A DNA stretch of 64,000 nt from Desulfocapsa sp. GTDB taxonomy: Bacteria; Desulfobacterota; Desulfobulbia; Desulfobulbales; Desulfocapsaceae. A program made the position numbers and the translations under genes. Positions 1 to 10,282 of the stretch are shown here, piece by piece. The notes beneath the pieces are model-generated. The model was not told where the DNA came from. It did not search any database and saw nothing but the letters and a program-made list of their open reading frames with translations. How positions within the stretch are numbered: position 1 is the first letter of the stretch; each line of letters begins with the position of its first letter. The DNA lies in NCBI GenBank assembly GCA_013792135.1, contig VMSP01000058.1, positions 24,911 to 88,910 on the forward strand, in the 5' to 3' direction.

Positions 1-183
1 CATAACATGGGTAGTTTTCTTGACCACGTGAGCAAACTGAACCGGATCGTCAGTGTCTCCAATGTTAAAATAAGCACTCCCAGTAAAAGTGAAGGAGAGA
101 TACTTCTGGATTCTACGTGTCGTCTGGTAACTTACCAGTTTACCAATATAAAGCTGGCGCAACCTAAAGCAGCGAAGAACTAA
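1..183 (+). CDS. pilO: Type IV pilus inner membrane protein PilO, C-terminal end (partial)
   Basis: An open frame enters from the left edge and stops with TAA at 181-183; it encodes 60 residues. The fragment has the alternating strand/helix character of the PilO C-terminal ferredoxin-like fold, but the main support is position: it lies 17 bp upstream of pilP in the order pilO-pilP-secretin found in type IV pilus operons. PilO would form the PilN-PilO periplasmic dimer of the alignment complex that joins the inner membrane motor to the secretin. The start lies outside the window. Confidence 0.7.
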   Translation, partial: HNMGSFLDHVSKLNRIVSVSNVKISTPSKSEGEILLDSTCRLVTYQFTNIKLAQPKAAKN

Positions 184-200
184 TCATATTAAATTCTCTG

Positions 201-743
201 ATGAAAACGCAAACAAATATCAGACATCTGACATTCACTCTCAGCTTCTTGCTGGTCTTAAGCGGTCCCCTGTCTCTACAGGCTGTACCTGAGAGCAATG
301 CTAGCAGTGAGACGAATCGGGCCAGCGGACAAGATCCTCTGGGGCTGTCATTACCCACCGATGAGCCATCAACTGTTTTTTCGTACCAGCTCGAAGGAAG
401 ACCAGATCCCTTTTCTCCATTCATCACCGAGAAGGCAACAAGCTCCATCAATATGGACGAGATTGTCGACAATGAGGAAACGCTTTCCGGCATGCAGTTG
501 TTTGAACCAAGCCAGCTAAAATTGGTTGCCATCGTTTTTGAAGATTCTGCTGAACTGGCCATGGTCGAAGATGCTACCGGCCAAGGCTACGCACTTCGAC
601 CTGGCATGAAAATTGGCAGAAAAGGAATAATTACCACCATTGACCCTAACCAAGTTATCATTGAAGAGACATCGGTAACTCGTTCCGGTAAAAAAATAAC
701 TAATAATATCGTTATGCTTTTAAAGAAAAAGGGAGAAGAGTAA
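201..743 (+). CDS. pilP: Type IV pilus assembly protein PilP
   Basis: This 180-residue protein has an N-terminal hydrophobic signal segment (about residues 10-28), a low-complexity linker, and a C-terminal domain (about residues 95-175) with the PilP/GspC homology-region pattern: a short strand ending in 'LVAIVFED', then 'AMVED..GQGYALRPGMKIGRKG', then a strand pair before the basic tail. PilP links PilN-PilO to the secretin in the periplasm. No lipobox Cys is seen after the signal segment, unlike the lipoprotein form in some gammaproteobacteria. It sits 17 bp after pilO and 3 bp before the next gene, so it is probably cotranscribed and translationally coupled. Confidence 0.85.
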   Translation: MKTQTNIRHLTFTLSFLLVLSGPLSLQAVPESNASSETNRASGQDPLGLSLPTDEPSTVFSYQLEGRPDPFSPFITEKATSSINMDEIVDNEETLSGMQLFEPSQLKLVAIVFEDSAELAMVEDATGQGYALRPGMKIGRKGIITTIDPNQVIIEETSVTRSGKKITNNIVMLLKKKGEE

Positions 744-746
744 ACA

Positions 747-2696
747 ATGTATCCAAAGCTCTCCACATTCCAACCGACTATTTTTCTCACCCTTTGCCTT
801 TTACTTCTGATGAGCACAGGATCGGTCTTTGCTGAGAACACGTTACCTGCGGCAGATAAATCCTACCTTATCCAGGACATCAAGTCAAACCTGCAGGGCG
901 ACGCTTTAAGCGTTGAAATTATTGGAAATAGCCTACCCGATTATAATACTTTTGAATTATTTAATCCCGCACGGCTTATTCTTGATATTGCTCACGCCAA
1001 GATGGATAGCAAGATCAATCCCGACAAGATCTTACCTGACAACAGCTACGCAAAACTTGTCACTAAACCCTTGACTGATCAAGATCCCAGCATCACCCGA
1101 TTTGAATTCACTATCAATGACAGTCATACCTACTCAGTGGATAGAGACCAAAACAACATATTGATCCTCATTCACCCCAAAACAGATACCACACAGGCCG
1201 TGGCACCACCTGCAGCACCACAAGCGGCAGCACCGGTCGCATCTGCTCAAGATAACAGCGCCCCAACCATGCTCCAGGATATGATCATCAAAAAAGGAGC
1301 TGAGCAATCTGAAATCCTGATTCTTGCCGATACCCCAATCAAAGATTTCCGTCATAATATCGTTGTCGGCAAAAAAGGTCTGCCCGACATGATGTTTATT
1401 GACATAATGGGAGTCGATGGATCGAAGCTGGCACGAGAGACGGAAGTAGGTACAGCCCTGAGCAAGATCAGAGTCGCACCCAAGGGATCAGGGATCCGAC
1501 TGCTCTTTGACTCTGGCCTGCCCTCACTTTTTGATTATACGGTTACTCCAGATCCTCAAGGACTGTTAGTAACTATTAAGGAAGCAAAACAAGACTCACA
1601 GCAAGGCATTAGCAAAAACAGCAAAGCCCCAGCGGACTCTACTCTTGATAATCTTATTGCTTCTTCGGCAACAGCCCTCACCAAGGGAAAGACCAAAGGA
1701 GAAAGCAGCAGTGACAATTTATCAGGAGCATTAGACAACTCTTTTAACTTTGGCGGATACAAAGACACTAAACGGATCAGTGTGGATTTCTTCAAAATCG
1801 ATCTGCACAATGTCTTTCGCCTGTTCCGTGAGATCAGCGGCGTCAATATCATCGTCGATGATTCAGTGCAAGGGTCACTCACCCTGGCACTTAATGATGT
1901 GCCCTGGGATTTTGCCCTCGATGTTATTCTCAATTTGAAAGACCTGCGCAAGGAAGAGCGTTTTAACACTATTGTTATTTATCCGGCACAGAAGGAATTT
2001 TTCTGGCCGGTGCGAGAACAAGACAATCTCTCCGTGGAAGCAGACCTTTCAATTGTCCAGCAAGAACAGGATGCCCTGGTTATTGAACAGTCGGCAGCCC
2101 AATCAGAAGAAAGTGTGCAGTCGAAAGAACTGATACGCAAGGCACGGATTGAAGAAAAGGGAGATAACATGGAACAGGCTGTTGCACTTTACGAACAGGC
2201 CTTCCAACTTGATCCCAAAAACGCAAATCTGGCAAACCGCTTGGCTGTCCTCTATCTGGCAAATCTGGGTATGAATGCCAAGGCCGTTTATTTCGCCAAG
2301 GAGAGTTTGAAGATAGATCCCCGAAATAGTCAAGCAGCGCTCTACGCGGCCATTGGCTTGGCAAACATGAACCAGATTGCTGAGGCCACAGATTATTTTT
2401 CTCAGAGTATCAGCGCCCCGACCCCAATGAAAGAGGCATTGATCAGCTATGCCTCTTTCAGCGAACAGAATGGACAGCCAGAGAGTGCTCTGAAACTGAT
2501 TGCTAAATACAATACGCTTTATGGTGAGTCTGTGGACACTATGGTTGCCAAGGCCAGAATCTATGACAAAATGGGCCAGAAGGAGAAGGCCAATGAACAA
2601 TATCGAGCTCTTCTGGCATCAGGCTATCAACTTGTTCCAGGCCTGAAACAATATATACAAGCTCGGCTTGCAGGAAATGCAGTCCCGAGTATGTAA
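747..2696 (+). CDS. PilQ-like AMIN/STN protein with C-terminal TPRs, lacking the secretin channel domain
   Basis: 649 residues with a signal peptide (cleavage near VFAEN), two AMIN-type beta domains (about 35-130 and 180-280) that in PilQ bind peptidoglycan, an STN/secretin-N-like domain (about 345-420, 'DFFKIDLHNVFRLFREISGVNIIVDDSVQGSLTL'-type pattern), and then tetratricopeptide repeats (about 465-640, 'ARIEEKGDNMEQAVALYEQAF'-type). The family-standard PilQ continues from STN into the secretin beta-barrel; here that part is replaced by TPRs and the barrel is in the next gene. I infer a periplasmic pilotin/scaffold role for the secretin. Start follows pilP by 3 bp. Confidence 0.75.
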   Translation: MYPKLSTFQPTIFLTLCLLLLMSTGSVFAENTLPAADKSYLIQDIKSNLQGDALSVEIIGNSLPDYNTFELFNPARLILDIAHAKMDSKINPDKILPDNSYAKLVTKPLTDQDPSITRFEFTINDSHTYSVDRDQNNILILIHPKTDTTQAVAPPAAPQAAAPVASAQDNSAPTMLQDMIIKKGAEQSEILILADTPIKDFRHNIVVGKKGLPDMMFIDIMGVDGSKLARETEVGTALSKIRVAPKGSGIRLLFDSGLPSLFDYTVTPDPQGLLVTIKEAKQDSQQGISKNSKAPADSTLDNLIASSATALTKGKTKGESSSDNLSGALDNSFNFGGYKDTKRISVDFFKIDLHNVFRLFREISGVNIIVDDSVQGSLTLALNDVPWDFALDVILNLKDLRKEERFNTIVIYPAQKEFFWPVREQDNLSVEADLSIVQQEQDALVIEQSAAQSEESVQSKELIRKARIEEKGDNMEQAVALYEQAFQLDPKNANLANRLAVLYLANLGMNAKAVYFAKESLKIDPRNSQAALYAAIGLANMNQIAEATDYFSQSISAPTPMKEALISYASFSEQNGQPESALKLIAKYNTLYGESVDTMVAKARIYDKMGQKEKANEQYRALLASGYQLVPGLKQYIQARLAGNAVPSM

Positions 2697-2718
2697 TAAT
2701 TTATGATAGTTACTGAAT

Positions 2719-2770
2719 CCCGCAGAGGCGCAGAGACGCATAAAAAATATTATCTCTGCGCCTCTGCGGG
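2719..2770. repeat. Perfect 18-bp inverted repeat, likely terminator and dispersed palindrome
   Basis: Arms at 2719-2736 and 2753-2770 match perfectly and are separated by a 16-base A/T-rich loop. The arm word (CCCGCAGAGGCGCAGAGA) recurs in a diverged form at 9455-9510, so this is a repeat family and not only a terminator. It lies between the AMIN/TPR gene and the secretin gene and could attenuate transcription between them. Confidence 0.8.
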
Positions 2771-2896
2771 AGATAGTTTTTTCACCAGTGAAGAGTTGAA
2801 TAGCTAAAGCTTTTTTAATACAAGTTCATTACGTACCTGTAGGATCGCACAGACATGACACGTTTCGTTTATTCTTTAATGGCCAAGAGGTTTTCC

Positions 2897-4699
2897 ATGA
2901 AACTCAGATCCAAAGTGGCGTCAACACTCGCCCTCTTCCTTCTTTCCCTTGTTCTTTTGTCTTGTAGTCCCTTGACTGCAGAGCCGGAAAAACCGACAGC
3001 AGAGGCCGCCAAGGTGACCATGCCCGATGCGACGCCTCCATCTCTGCCGGTTCAATATATGAAGCCTTCGTACCGGGTTGATGCTGCCAGCAAAAACGAA
3101 CTGGACAGTCAAGCGGACGATGTGGTTTTCAAGGTAGGCCGGACTATCAGCTCAAAAAAGAAGGTACCTCTCAGTTTGATCATGAAGCCTTTGGCGGCCA
3201 TAAAGAAATTAAATATTTCTTGGGCAGATGATGTCAAACAGGATATTCTGGTAGACGTGGACATTCAGGCCAATGATGACTTTTATAAGGCTATTGACAA
3301 CATTCTCCGTCAGCTCGATTATTTTTATGAAATTGATGGGAGCACCATTGTTATCAAAAGCAACGAAACTAAACAATATCATGTTGCCATGCCTTTTTCT
3401 AAACAGGAATTCTCTACTGGTACCGGAGGTAATGTCCTAGGCGGTGATATCGGCGGTGAAGGAGTAGCCAAAAATGTAGAAGGAACTATAAAGCTCGTCA
3501 GTGAAAAAAACGAATTTGACATATGGGAAAATATCAAATCAAATTTGGACAGTATCCTTGACATAAAACGCACTCGTACTCGAATTGAGACTGACGCTGG
3601 TAACTCAACTGATAGTACAAACGCTAACGCAACAGGTAATGCAGCAGCTAACCAAAATAGTAATAGTGCAAACGTTAATGCAAATCTTAATGCAGCAGAA
3701 AAAAAAGAAAAAGCACTTAATGCACAAAATGTTATACAAGAAGGAATTTCAGTAACAAGCAAAAAGGATAGCTACTATTTTATCGACAAACCTGTTGGCC
3801 TTATAACAGTATCAGCTCCCCGCACTATACAAAAACAAGTTGAAGATTATTTCACTTCACTGCAAAAGGAAATCTACAAACAAGTATCTATTGAGGCAAA
3901 AATTATCGAAGTACAGCTAGTTGACAATTCCTCCATAGGTATCAACTGGGAGTCTGTTCTGAAAAGTTTCAGTATTAAAGGCGCAGTGGAATTTGGCGCT
4001 CAGACTCTCGGTAACGGTGTTACCTCAGTTGGGCAAGTCTTCCCTTATGTCTTTGCCAACGAAAATGCGGCTGGTACATGGAATGATGGAACAAATCATG
4101 GCTCGACCTACGACCCAACCCGGTTCGTGTCCAACATCAGGATCAATACCGCCAATTTTGAGGTCTTTCTCAACGCCCTCAAGACCCAGGGAACAACTAA
4201 GGTACTGTCCAATCCCAAGATCAGCGTCCTTAATGGCCAACCTTCCATGATTACCGTCGGCCAGAATATCACCTATATTGATAAGATAGAGGTAGATGTC
4301 GATGCAACGACTGGAGTCAGGACCTACTCTGCCACTACGGCTAGAGTGCTTTCTGGTGTCGGCCTGGCCCTTACTGCTACCGTTCTTGACAATAATGAGA
4401 TCATCATGAATCTGGTGCCTGTCACCTCAGAACTGGCAGGGGAGATCGAATATAGAGCAGTAGGGGAAGGTACAGTTGGCCTGCCTGTTGTCAATGTTCG
4501 CGAGATGAGCACCACGGTACGGGTAAAAGATGGGGAAATGCTGGTCATTGGCGGACTTATCAGCGACGTGAATGATGAACAAGGGAATTTTGCCCCGGTA
4601 CTTGGCGATATCCCACTGGTCAAATATCTCTTCGGCTATGAAGAAAAGATAAAAAATAAGCGCGAACTGATTATTTTACTGAAACCGCGGATTATCTAA
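2897..4699 (+). CDS. pilQ: Type IV pilus secretin (PilQ/MshL type), lipoprotein
   Basis: About 600 residues from the start at 2897, which is chosen because it gives a normal lipoprotein signal (hydrophobic stretch then 'LVLLSC') and has an AGAGG ribosome site; an upstream ATG at 2855 is in frame. An STN domain (about 85-170) is followed by a long N/A/S-rich insertion (about 220-280), a secretin-N part and the secretin channel (about 330-600) ending in 'KNKRELIILLKPRII', the typical secretin end. It forms the outer membrane pore for the pilus. The lipobox suggests self-delivery to the outer membrane via the Lol route. Confidence 0.85.
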   Translation: MKLRSKVASTLALFLLSLVLLSCSPLTAEPEKPTAEAAKVTMPDATPPSLPVQYMKPSYRVDAASKNELDSQADDVVFKVGRTISSKKKVPLSLIMKPLAAIKKLNISWADDVKQDILVDVDIQANDDFYKAIDNILRQLDYFYEIDGSTIVIKSNETKQYHVAMPFSKQEFSTGTGGNVLGGDIGGEGVAKNVEGTIKLVSEKNEFDIWENIKSNLDSILDIKRTRTRIETDAGNSTDSTNANATGNAAANQNSNSANVNANLNAAEKKEKALNAQNVIQEGISVTSKKDSYYFIDKPVGLITVSAPRTIQKQVEDYFTSLQKEIYKQVSIEAKIIEVQLVDNSSIGINWESVLKSFSIKGAVEFGAQTLGNGVTSVGQVFPYVFANENAAGTWNDGTNHGSTYDPTRFVSNIRINTANFEVFLNALKTQGTTKVLSNPKISVLNGQPSMITVGQNITYIDKIEVDVDATTGVRTYSATTARVLSGVGLALTATVLDNNEIIMNLVPVTSELAGEIEYRAVGEGTVGLPVVNVREMSTTVRVKDGEMLVIGGLISDVNDEQGNFAPVLGDIPLVKYLFGYEEKIKNKRELIILLKPRII

Positions 4700-4748
4700 T
4701 TTTTTTTATAAAAACAGAAAACAATACCTTTTTTACAGGGAGAAAATT

Positions 4749-5771
4749 ATGAAGAGGTTGCACTACGCACTGGTAGGCCTGATGATACTGCTGCTGGCCG
4801 GATGCGGACAAACTGTGGTTGAGACCCTCCAGGTACCGGTAGAATCTGGCCCCAATGCGCCGGGCAAGGGAAAAACAATCGTCATCCTTCCCTTTGCTGA
4901 TTACACCTATGCGGATTCACTTTCTGCGGCCCATCGGCGTGATATGGCTATCACCGAATCTTTAACAGACCGCTTGGTTGCCAAAGGGTTCGCACTGCCC
5001 ATCCAGGAGGATGTCTTTAGCTACATGGTAGATCAATCCATCATCAGCCTGGTTGCCTATGAGCAGAATAATTCTGTATCGCTGAACAATGAACTGAGCG
5101 GCGAGTGGTCTGATGTAATGAAAGATCAGATCCGTGGCTATATTTCCGAAGAGCAGACTCAACGTGACAATCAAGTTTCCGCCAGCCCTGGAACCCATGG
5201 CCTCACGCAACAGACTGTCGCCAAGATTGGCCGCAAGTTCAATGCTGACTACATTGTTCGAGGTCGGATTCTCGAATTCAAAACCAGACAAGAACACACC
5301 TGGGCCCCATGGAAACGTGGTATCCTGCCCTTCATCTCCGGCACCACCAGCCAGGTTGCCTTTGGGTTTGCCGACACTGACCAATATGACAACTGGAATA
5401 ACATGATTGCCGGTGGCACCTGGGGAGCTATTATCGGACACAATGTTAATGGTCCATGGGATACCGATGGTGATAGCAATATTCTGGGCATCTCCGGAAG
5501 CCAAGATGCCAATACCATCCTTTGGGGTGCAGTTGGTGCGCTCGTAGGACGAGAAGCCAAAAACAGCGGCCAGGTAGATCAGGCCGTGGTCCAGATGCGA
5601 ATCTGGATTCAGGAAGCAGCCACTGGCAATGTAGTGTGGACTAATAGAGTAGACGTCAAGGTTTCTCCGGAATCAATACTGGCTGACAAACAATATGACG
5701 CCCTCTTTAACCAGGCCATTGAAAAAGGGGTTACTACCCTCGTGGATAACTTTGTAACCACCGCACTGTAA
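4749..5771 (+). CDS. Outer membrane lipoprotein of unknown function in the pilus operon
   Basis: 340 residues with a clear lipobox (LLAGC at residues 17-21). The body starts with 'KTIVILPFADYTY', a strand motif reminiscent of CsgG/TolB-N-like lipoproteins, then a Gly-rich middle region (about 200-275) and a C-terminal strand/helix with 'WTNRVDVKVSPES'. I do not recognise a named family. Position directly after the secretin (49 bp) and before a strong terminator suggests a secretin-associated lipoprotein. A GGGAG ribosome site precedes the ATG. Confidence 0.6.
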   Translation: MKRLHYALVGLMILLLAGCGQTVVETLQVPVESGPNAPGKGKTIVILPFADYTYADSLSAAHRRDMAITESLTDRLVAKGFALPIQEDVFSYMVDQSIISLVAYEQNNSVSLNNELSGEWSDVMKDQIRGYISEEQTQRDNQVSASPGTHGLTQQTVAKIGRKFNADYIVRGRILEFKTRQEHTWAPWKRGILPFISGTTSQVAFGFADTDQYDNWNNMIAGGTWGAIIGHNVNGPWDTDGDSNILGISGSQDANTILWGAVGALVGREAKNSGQVDQAVVQMRIWIQEAATGNVVWTNRVDVKVSPESILADKQYDALFNQAIEKGVTTLVDNFVTTAL

Positions 5772-5790
5772 ATATAATATAAATCATAAA

Positions 5791-5843
5791 CGAACGACAA
5801 AGGCCCTTATTCCCCATGCGGGAATAAGGGCCTTTGTCGTTCG
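5791..5843 (+). terminator. Strong stem-loop terminator of the pilus operon
   Basis: Perfect 23-bp arms (5791-5813 and 5821-5843) around a 7-base loop, 19 bp after the last pilus gene. There is only a weak T-run, so it may act in both directions between the convergent operons. Confidence 0.85.
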
Positions 5844-5855
5844 TTGTTCCTTCTT

Positions 5856-5900
5856 CTATTTCCCATGTGCTGCCGCATGTGCAAGCTGCATGGGAAATAG
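5856..5900 (-). terminator. Inverted repeat after secB
   Basis: 12-bp perfect arms (5856-5867, 5889-5900) 38 bp downstream of the secB stop on the minus strand. Probable terminator of secB, back to back with the pilus operon terminator. Confidence 0.5.
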
Positions 5901-5937
5901 ATCACTCATCTTTAATGCACAAGAAGCTGGTTGTTTC

Positions 5938-6420
5938 TTAATTCTCCTGCTGGGCAGCATCCTTCTGTTTCTTGGAATTTTGATAGAGCCCCATAAAATT
6001 AATCGGTTCCATCAAAAAGGGCACAAATCCACCATCAACGGATACCTGGCTCACTATCTGTCGGGTAAAGGGGAAGAGCAAGGTAGGACAATCAACGCTG
6101 AGCACCATCTCCAGATGTTCCTCCGGGATATTCTTCAACAGATAGGCAGCCGCATGTTCAATCTCCATGATAAACATGGTCTTGTCATCGTTCCCTTTAT
6201 CAACAATCTTGGCCGTAATCTGCAGACTCACCTCATAATGATCATCACCTAAATTTTTATGATTCAATTTCAGGTTCACATCCACCTTAGGTTCTGAATT
6301 CTGCAACCGATACACTTCAGGGGCATTGGGATTTTCAAAGGATAAATCCTTAATATACATCTTTTGCATCCGAAAAACCGGACTCTCACCGGCTCCATTA
6401 TTTCCATGTTCTTCAGTCAT
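5938..6420 (-). CDS. secB: Protein-export chaperone SecB
   Basis: 160 residues starting at the ATG at 6420 (MTEEHG), chosen over a longer in-frame start at 6549 because a GAGGA site lies 9 nt upstream and the extension has no SecB character. The core ('FRMQKMYIKDLSFENPNAP', then 'VNLKLNH...YEVSLQIT', 'AAAYLLKNIPEEHLEMVLSVDCP', 'LFPFTRQIVSQVS...GGF.PFLMEPINF') follows SecB throughout. SecB keeps preproteins unfolded for SecA. The gene is convergent with the pilus operon and lies 145 bp downstream of uvrA on the same strand. Confidence 0.95.
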   Translation of the reverse strand: MTEEHGNNGAGESPVFRMQKMYIKDLSFENPNAPEVYRLQNSEPKVDVNLKLNHKNLGDDHYEVSLQITAKIVDKGNDDKTMFIMEIEHAAAYLLKNIPEEHLEMVLSVDCPTLLFPFTRQIVSQVSVDGGFVPFLMEPINFMGLYQNSKKQKDAAQQEN

Positions 6421-6565
6421 TGTTCTTATCCTCATTGAATAAACAAAAATACTTTTCACATCACTAGATGCATTCGTAAACGGTAAACGACATTTTAAAG
6501 GAACTACTTTAAAGCAAATACAAAAGGGACGCAAAGAAAAACCAGACATCCATTCTCATTTCCAG

Positions 6566-9421
6566 CTATTTCACAAACTTTTTTTCGGCCGCAAGCACTT
6601 GCCCTAAAAATCTTCCGGTATGCGAGCTCTTTTCAGCCGCGACCTGCTCCGGTGTACCACAGACCACAATCCTGCCACCCATATCTCCACCCTCCGGCCC
6701 TACATCTATAATCCAGTCAGCAGTTTTTATTACATCCAGATTGTGCTCGATCACCACCACGCTATTCCCATGATCAACCAGACGCCCAAGAACTTTAAGA
6801 AGGTGCTGTATATCTGCCGGATGAAGGCCGGTCGTCGGTTCATCCAGGATATACAAGGTTCTGCCGCTGGGTCGCCCGGACAGTTCTTTAGCCAGCTTGA
6901 CTCTCTGGGCCTCACCGCCGGACAAGGTCACCGAGGATTGCCCAAGGGTAATATATGAAAGTCCCACATCAAACAAGGTTTGCAATCGATTTTTGAGGGG
7001 AGGAATATTCTGAAAAAAAGCTAATGCCTCTTCCACGGTCATGGCCAGCACATCATGAATATTTTTATCACGGTAACGAATATCAAGTGTTTCCTGATTA
7101 TACCGTTTCCCTTTACAGGAATCGCAGATTACATAAATATCCGGAAGAAAGTGCATGGCAATCTTATTGACGCCTTCGCCCTCACAGGCCTCACATCGTC
7201 CGCCCTTCATATTAAAGCTGAACTGTCCAATTTTATACCCTCTGGCCCGTGACTCAGGTAATCTGGCAAAAAGCTCGCGAATGGGAGTAAAAACCCCGGT
7301 ATAGGTTGCAGGATTCGATCGTGGCGTCCGACCAATAGGACTTTGATCAATATCTACAATCTTATCCACACACTCCACGCCGGACAAAACCGCCCCGTCC
7401 TGCTGTACCTTGGGCAATCTCTGCGCCACCCCCTTTTGAGCCATCCTGAATAAAGTCTCCATCACCAGAGAACTTTTTCCAGAACCGGACACCCCGGTAA
7501 CACAGGTCATCACCCCTAAGGGAAAAATGACATCAACCTGCTTCAGGTTATTCACCGATCCATTGTGCAGGAAAAGATTATCCTGTTTGCCCTTGCGGAC
7601 AGGTCTTCTTTTCGCTGGCTGTGCTATCATCATTCTGCCGGAAAGATAGGCCCCGGTGAGTGAGCCTTCACAGTCCAACAATCCAGGAACCAGACCATTA
7701 TAGACAACCTCTCCCCCATGCACACCAGCTCCAGGCCCCATATCCAGCACATGATCAGCGGCGAGAATGGTGTCGGTATCGTGCTCAACAACAATGACAC
7801 TATTACCCAGATCACGTAATTCCACCAAGGTCTTGATGAGTTTATGATTATCACGCTGATGCAGACCGATACTCGGCTCATCGAGGATATAAAGGACACC
7901 GGCTAGACGGGAACCAATCTGAGAGGCCAGTCTGATCCGTTGGGCCTCACCTCCTGACAAGGTCCCGGATCTCCTTTCAAGGGACAGATAACCAAGACCA
8001 ACATCTTCCAGAAATGAAAGCCGATCAATAATCTCCTTCAAAATTGGCTGGCCAATCTGCCGTTCCCGTTCACTCAAGGGCAAGAGAGGTATTTCTTGAA
8101 GCAAGGTGGCAATGGAGAGAGAAGTCAACGCATAGATCGACCACCTGCCAATCCGTACAGCTAAAGCCTCAGGCTTCAGGCGCGCACCATTGCAACGGTG
8201 ACAGGTCTGCTCATTCATGTAGCGTCCGAGTTCCTCGCGCACCATAGCTGATTGTGTCTCATGATAACGACGATCCAGTTGAGGAATAACACCCTCAAAA
8301 CTCTGCTCAGAGCGCATCGTTCTTTTTCCTTTCTGATAGTGAAAAGGAATTTCCTCTCGACCAGAACCGTAAAGAATAATCTCTTGCATCCTGGCCGGCA
8401 GTTTCTGAAAAGGCGTCCCCATGGAAAAATGATAATGAAGGGCAAGCGCTGCCAGCATCTGACCTGAATAAGAACTCTCAATTCTTCTCCCCCAAGGAGC
8501 GATGGCCCCATCCAGCAGACTCAATTCCGGCTCGGGAACAAGCAGTTCAGGGTCAAAGAATTGTTTTACACCCAGCCCACCACACTCTTCACAGGCCCCT
8601 TGGGGATTATTAAAGGAAAAGAGCTGAGTAGAAAGAGCCGGCATGGAGAGACCGCAGCTATGACAGGCCGCCAATTCACTTAACAGTTGTTCCCTCTCCT
8701 CATCGGGAAAGAGGGCCAGTAAATACCCCTCTGTCAACTTGACCGCTGTGGATACAGAATCTGAAAGACGACGGCGAATAGATTCCTTCAATACCAGTCT
8801 GTCCACCACCACCTCGATGGAATGACGCTTGTTTTTATCAAGTGCTTCAACCTCATCAGCATGCAGGATATCGCCATCAATCCGAACCCGGACAAAGCCC
8901 TCTTTTCTGATCCGCGCCAGAATCTGTTCGTGCCGTCCCTTTTTATTGTTCACCAGCGGTGCCAGCAAAACTACTTTTGTCCCTTCCTTCAAGGCCAGCA
9001 GGCTAAGCACCATTTCCTCTATGGATTGTGAACGAATCTCCTCACCACATTGAGGACAACAGGGCTGCCCACAGCGGGCAAACAGCAGCCGTAGATGGTC
9101 GTAAATCTCCGTCACCGTGCCAACGGTTGAGCGCGGATTTTTGCTGGTGGTCTTCTGTTCAATGGACACCGCAGGAGAAAGCCCCTCCAGTGAATCCACA
9201 TCCGGCTTATCCATCTGCCCGAGGAACTGTCTTGCATAGGTTGAAAGGGACTCCACGTAGCGGCGCTGTCCTTCCGCGTACAAGGTGTCAAAGGCAAGAG
9301 TCGACTTGCCGGAACCTGAAAGTCCGGTAAAGACCACCAGGCTGTTCCGTGGTAGATCCACATCAATATTTTTCAGATTATGCATCCGTGCCCCACGGAT
9401 ACTCAAGGTCTGTGGTTCCAT
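6566..9421 (-). CDS. uvrA: Excinuclease ABC subunit A
   Basis: 951 residues, full length for UvrA. First Walker [10 protein letters not shown] at residues 33-41, first zinc module with CPQCG and CHSCG/CEECG pairs, ABC signature 'LSGGEAQR' and Walker B 'DEPSIGLHQ'; second half with [10 protein letters not shown], a second zinc module (CEAC...CDSC), a second 'LSGGEAQR' and 'DEPTTGLHP'. UvrA finds bulky DNA damage and loads UvrB in nucleotide excision repair. It is a single gene with its own upstream region that contains a dispersed palindrome; no LexA box was recognised there. Confidence 0.97.
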   Translation of the reverse strand: MEPQTLSIRGARMHNLKNIDVDLPRNSLVVFTGLSGSGKSTLAFDTLYAEGQRRYVESLSTYARQFLGQMDKPDVDSLEGLSPAVSIEQKTTSKNPRSTVGTVTEIYDHLRLLFARCGQPCCPQCGEEIRSQSIEEMVLSLLALKEGTKVVLLAPLVNNKKGRHEQILARIRKEGFVRVRIDGDILHADEVEALDKNKRHSIEVVVDRLVLKESIRRRLSDSVSTAVKLTEGYLLALFPDEEREQLLSELAACHSCGLSMPALSTQLFSFNNPQGACEECGGLGVKQFFDPELLVPEPELSLLDGAIAPWGRRIESSYSGQMLAALALHYHFSMGTPFQKLPARMQEIILYGSGREEIPFHYQKGKRTMRSEQSFEGVIPQLDRRYHETQSAMVREELGRYMNEQTCHRCNGARLKPEALAVRIGRWSIYALTSLSIATLLQEIPLLPLSERERQIGQPILKEIIDRLSFLEDVGLGYLSLERRSGTLSGGEAQRIRLASQIGSRLAGVLYILDEPSIGLHQRDNHKLIKTLVELRDLGNSVIVVEHDTDTILAADHVLDMGPGAGVHGGEVVYNGLVPGLLDCEGSLTGAYLSGRMMIAQPAKRRPVRKGKQDNLFLHNGSVNNLKQVDVIFPLGVMTCVTGVSGSGKSSLVMETLFRMAQKGVAQRLPKVQQDGAVLSGVECVDKIVDIDQSPIGRTPRSNPATYTGVFTPIRELFARLPESRARGYKIGQFSFNMKGGRCEACEGEGVNKIAMHFLPDIYVICDSCKGKRYNQETLDIRYRDKNIHDVLAMTVEEALAFFQNIPPLKNRLQTLFDVGLSYITLGQSSVTLSGGEAQRVKLAKELSGRPSGRTLYILDEPTTGLHPADIQHLLKVLGRLVDHGNSVVVIEHNLDVIKTADWIIDVGPEGGDMGGRIVVCGTPEQVAAEKSSHTGRFLGQVLAAEKKFVK

Positions 9422-9454
9422 AAAAGAATCGTCAAAAAAGATAAAAGACTATTT

Positions 9455-9510
9455 TCCCACAGAGGCACAGAGAATAACCAAAAATGTTTTTTTCCGGCGT
9501 CTCTGCGGGA
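9455..9510. repeat. Second, diverged copy of the GCAGAGGCGCAGAG palindrome
   Basis: Imperfect inverted repeat (left arm about 9455-9472, right arm about 9494-9510) whose arms match the 2719-2770 palindrome at most positions. It sits between uvrA and the CoA-binding gene, on the uvrA promoter side. Confidence 0.6.
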
Positions 9511-9584
9511 ACCTGTTCTGTAATTCGTAAACAAATATTTCTTTCCATAAGCTTCGTAATCTTACGGATGTTGTTACTACCAGT

Positions 9585-10001
9585 TCATACAGACCCAAAC
9601 TGCATATGATCGACCTTAATACAACGATCCATAACGACAATCAACCCAGCCTTTTCCGCTAAGTCTGCAGCCTCCCTGTTGATGATTCCCTGCTGCATCC
9701 AGATCACTTTTGCCCCAATGCTAATTGCTTCTTCAACCACCGGCAACACATCTTGAGCGCGTCTGAAGATATCGACCACATCAACAGCCTCAGGGATAGA
9801 AGAAAGATCAGGATAACATTTGAGCCCACAAATCTCACTATGACCAGGATTCACAGGGATCACCCGAAATCCGGCTTGTATCAGATAACAGCCTACCATG
9901 TTACTCGGTCGATTCTCTTTGGGGGAAAAGCCAACGACGGCAATGGTTTTTGCAGTACGTAAGACATCTTTAACAACAGTAAGAGCAGGTAAAGTAAACA
10001 T
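9585..10001 (-). CDS. CoA-binding domain protein (YccU-like)
   Basis: 138 residues forming a single Rossmann-type CoA-binding domain: 'KTIAVVGFSPKENRPSNMVGCYLIQAG' gives the nucleotide-binding glycine loop, followed by 'VIPVNPGHSEICGLKCYPDLSSIPEAVDVVDIFRR' and 'VIWMQQGIINREAADLAEKAGL'. This matches the small stand-alone family related to the N-terminus of succinyl-CoA ligase alpha. Its cellular role is not established. It stands alone, with 280 bp to the divergent glyQ. Confidence 0.85.
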   Translation of the reverse strand: MFTLPALTVVKDVLRTAKTIAVVGFSPKENRPSNMVGCYLIQAGFRVIPVNPGHSEICGLKCYPDLSSIPEAVDVVDIFRRAQDVLPVVEEAISIGAKVIWMQQGIINREAADLAEKAGLIVVMDRCIKVDHMQFGSV

Positions 10002-10282
10002 GGCAGTTATAATGTTAACAGAAATAATATATGGATTTTAAAAAGGAGTGAACCCTTTTGCGAGAAAAGGATTTACCACTTATACAGGCTATGGTATTTT
10101 AGGGGCCGTTATGGAATAATCACTCTGGTATTCCATTTCATAACAGCTCCTTTTGCTGTTTGTGCCCTCCAGCATATAAATAATTTTTACCACAACAACT
10201 TAACTTGTTCTTATCATAAGCTGAAAGCAAAATAAAATCTTCAACACTTTTGTCCTCTTTTTCTCACAGGTAAGGAAGCTCA

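Noticed and set aside
10002-10282. T-box riboswitch upstream of glyQ
   Set aside because: No conserved T-box word or specifier stem seen; only a weak dyad.
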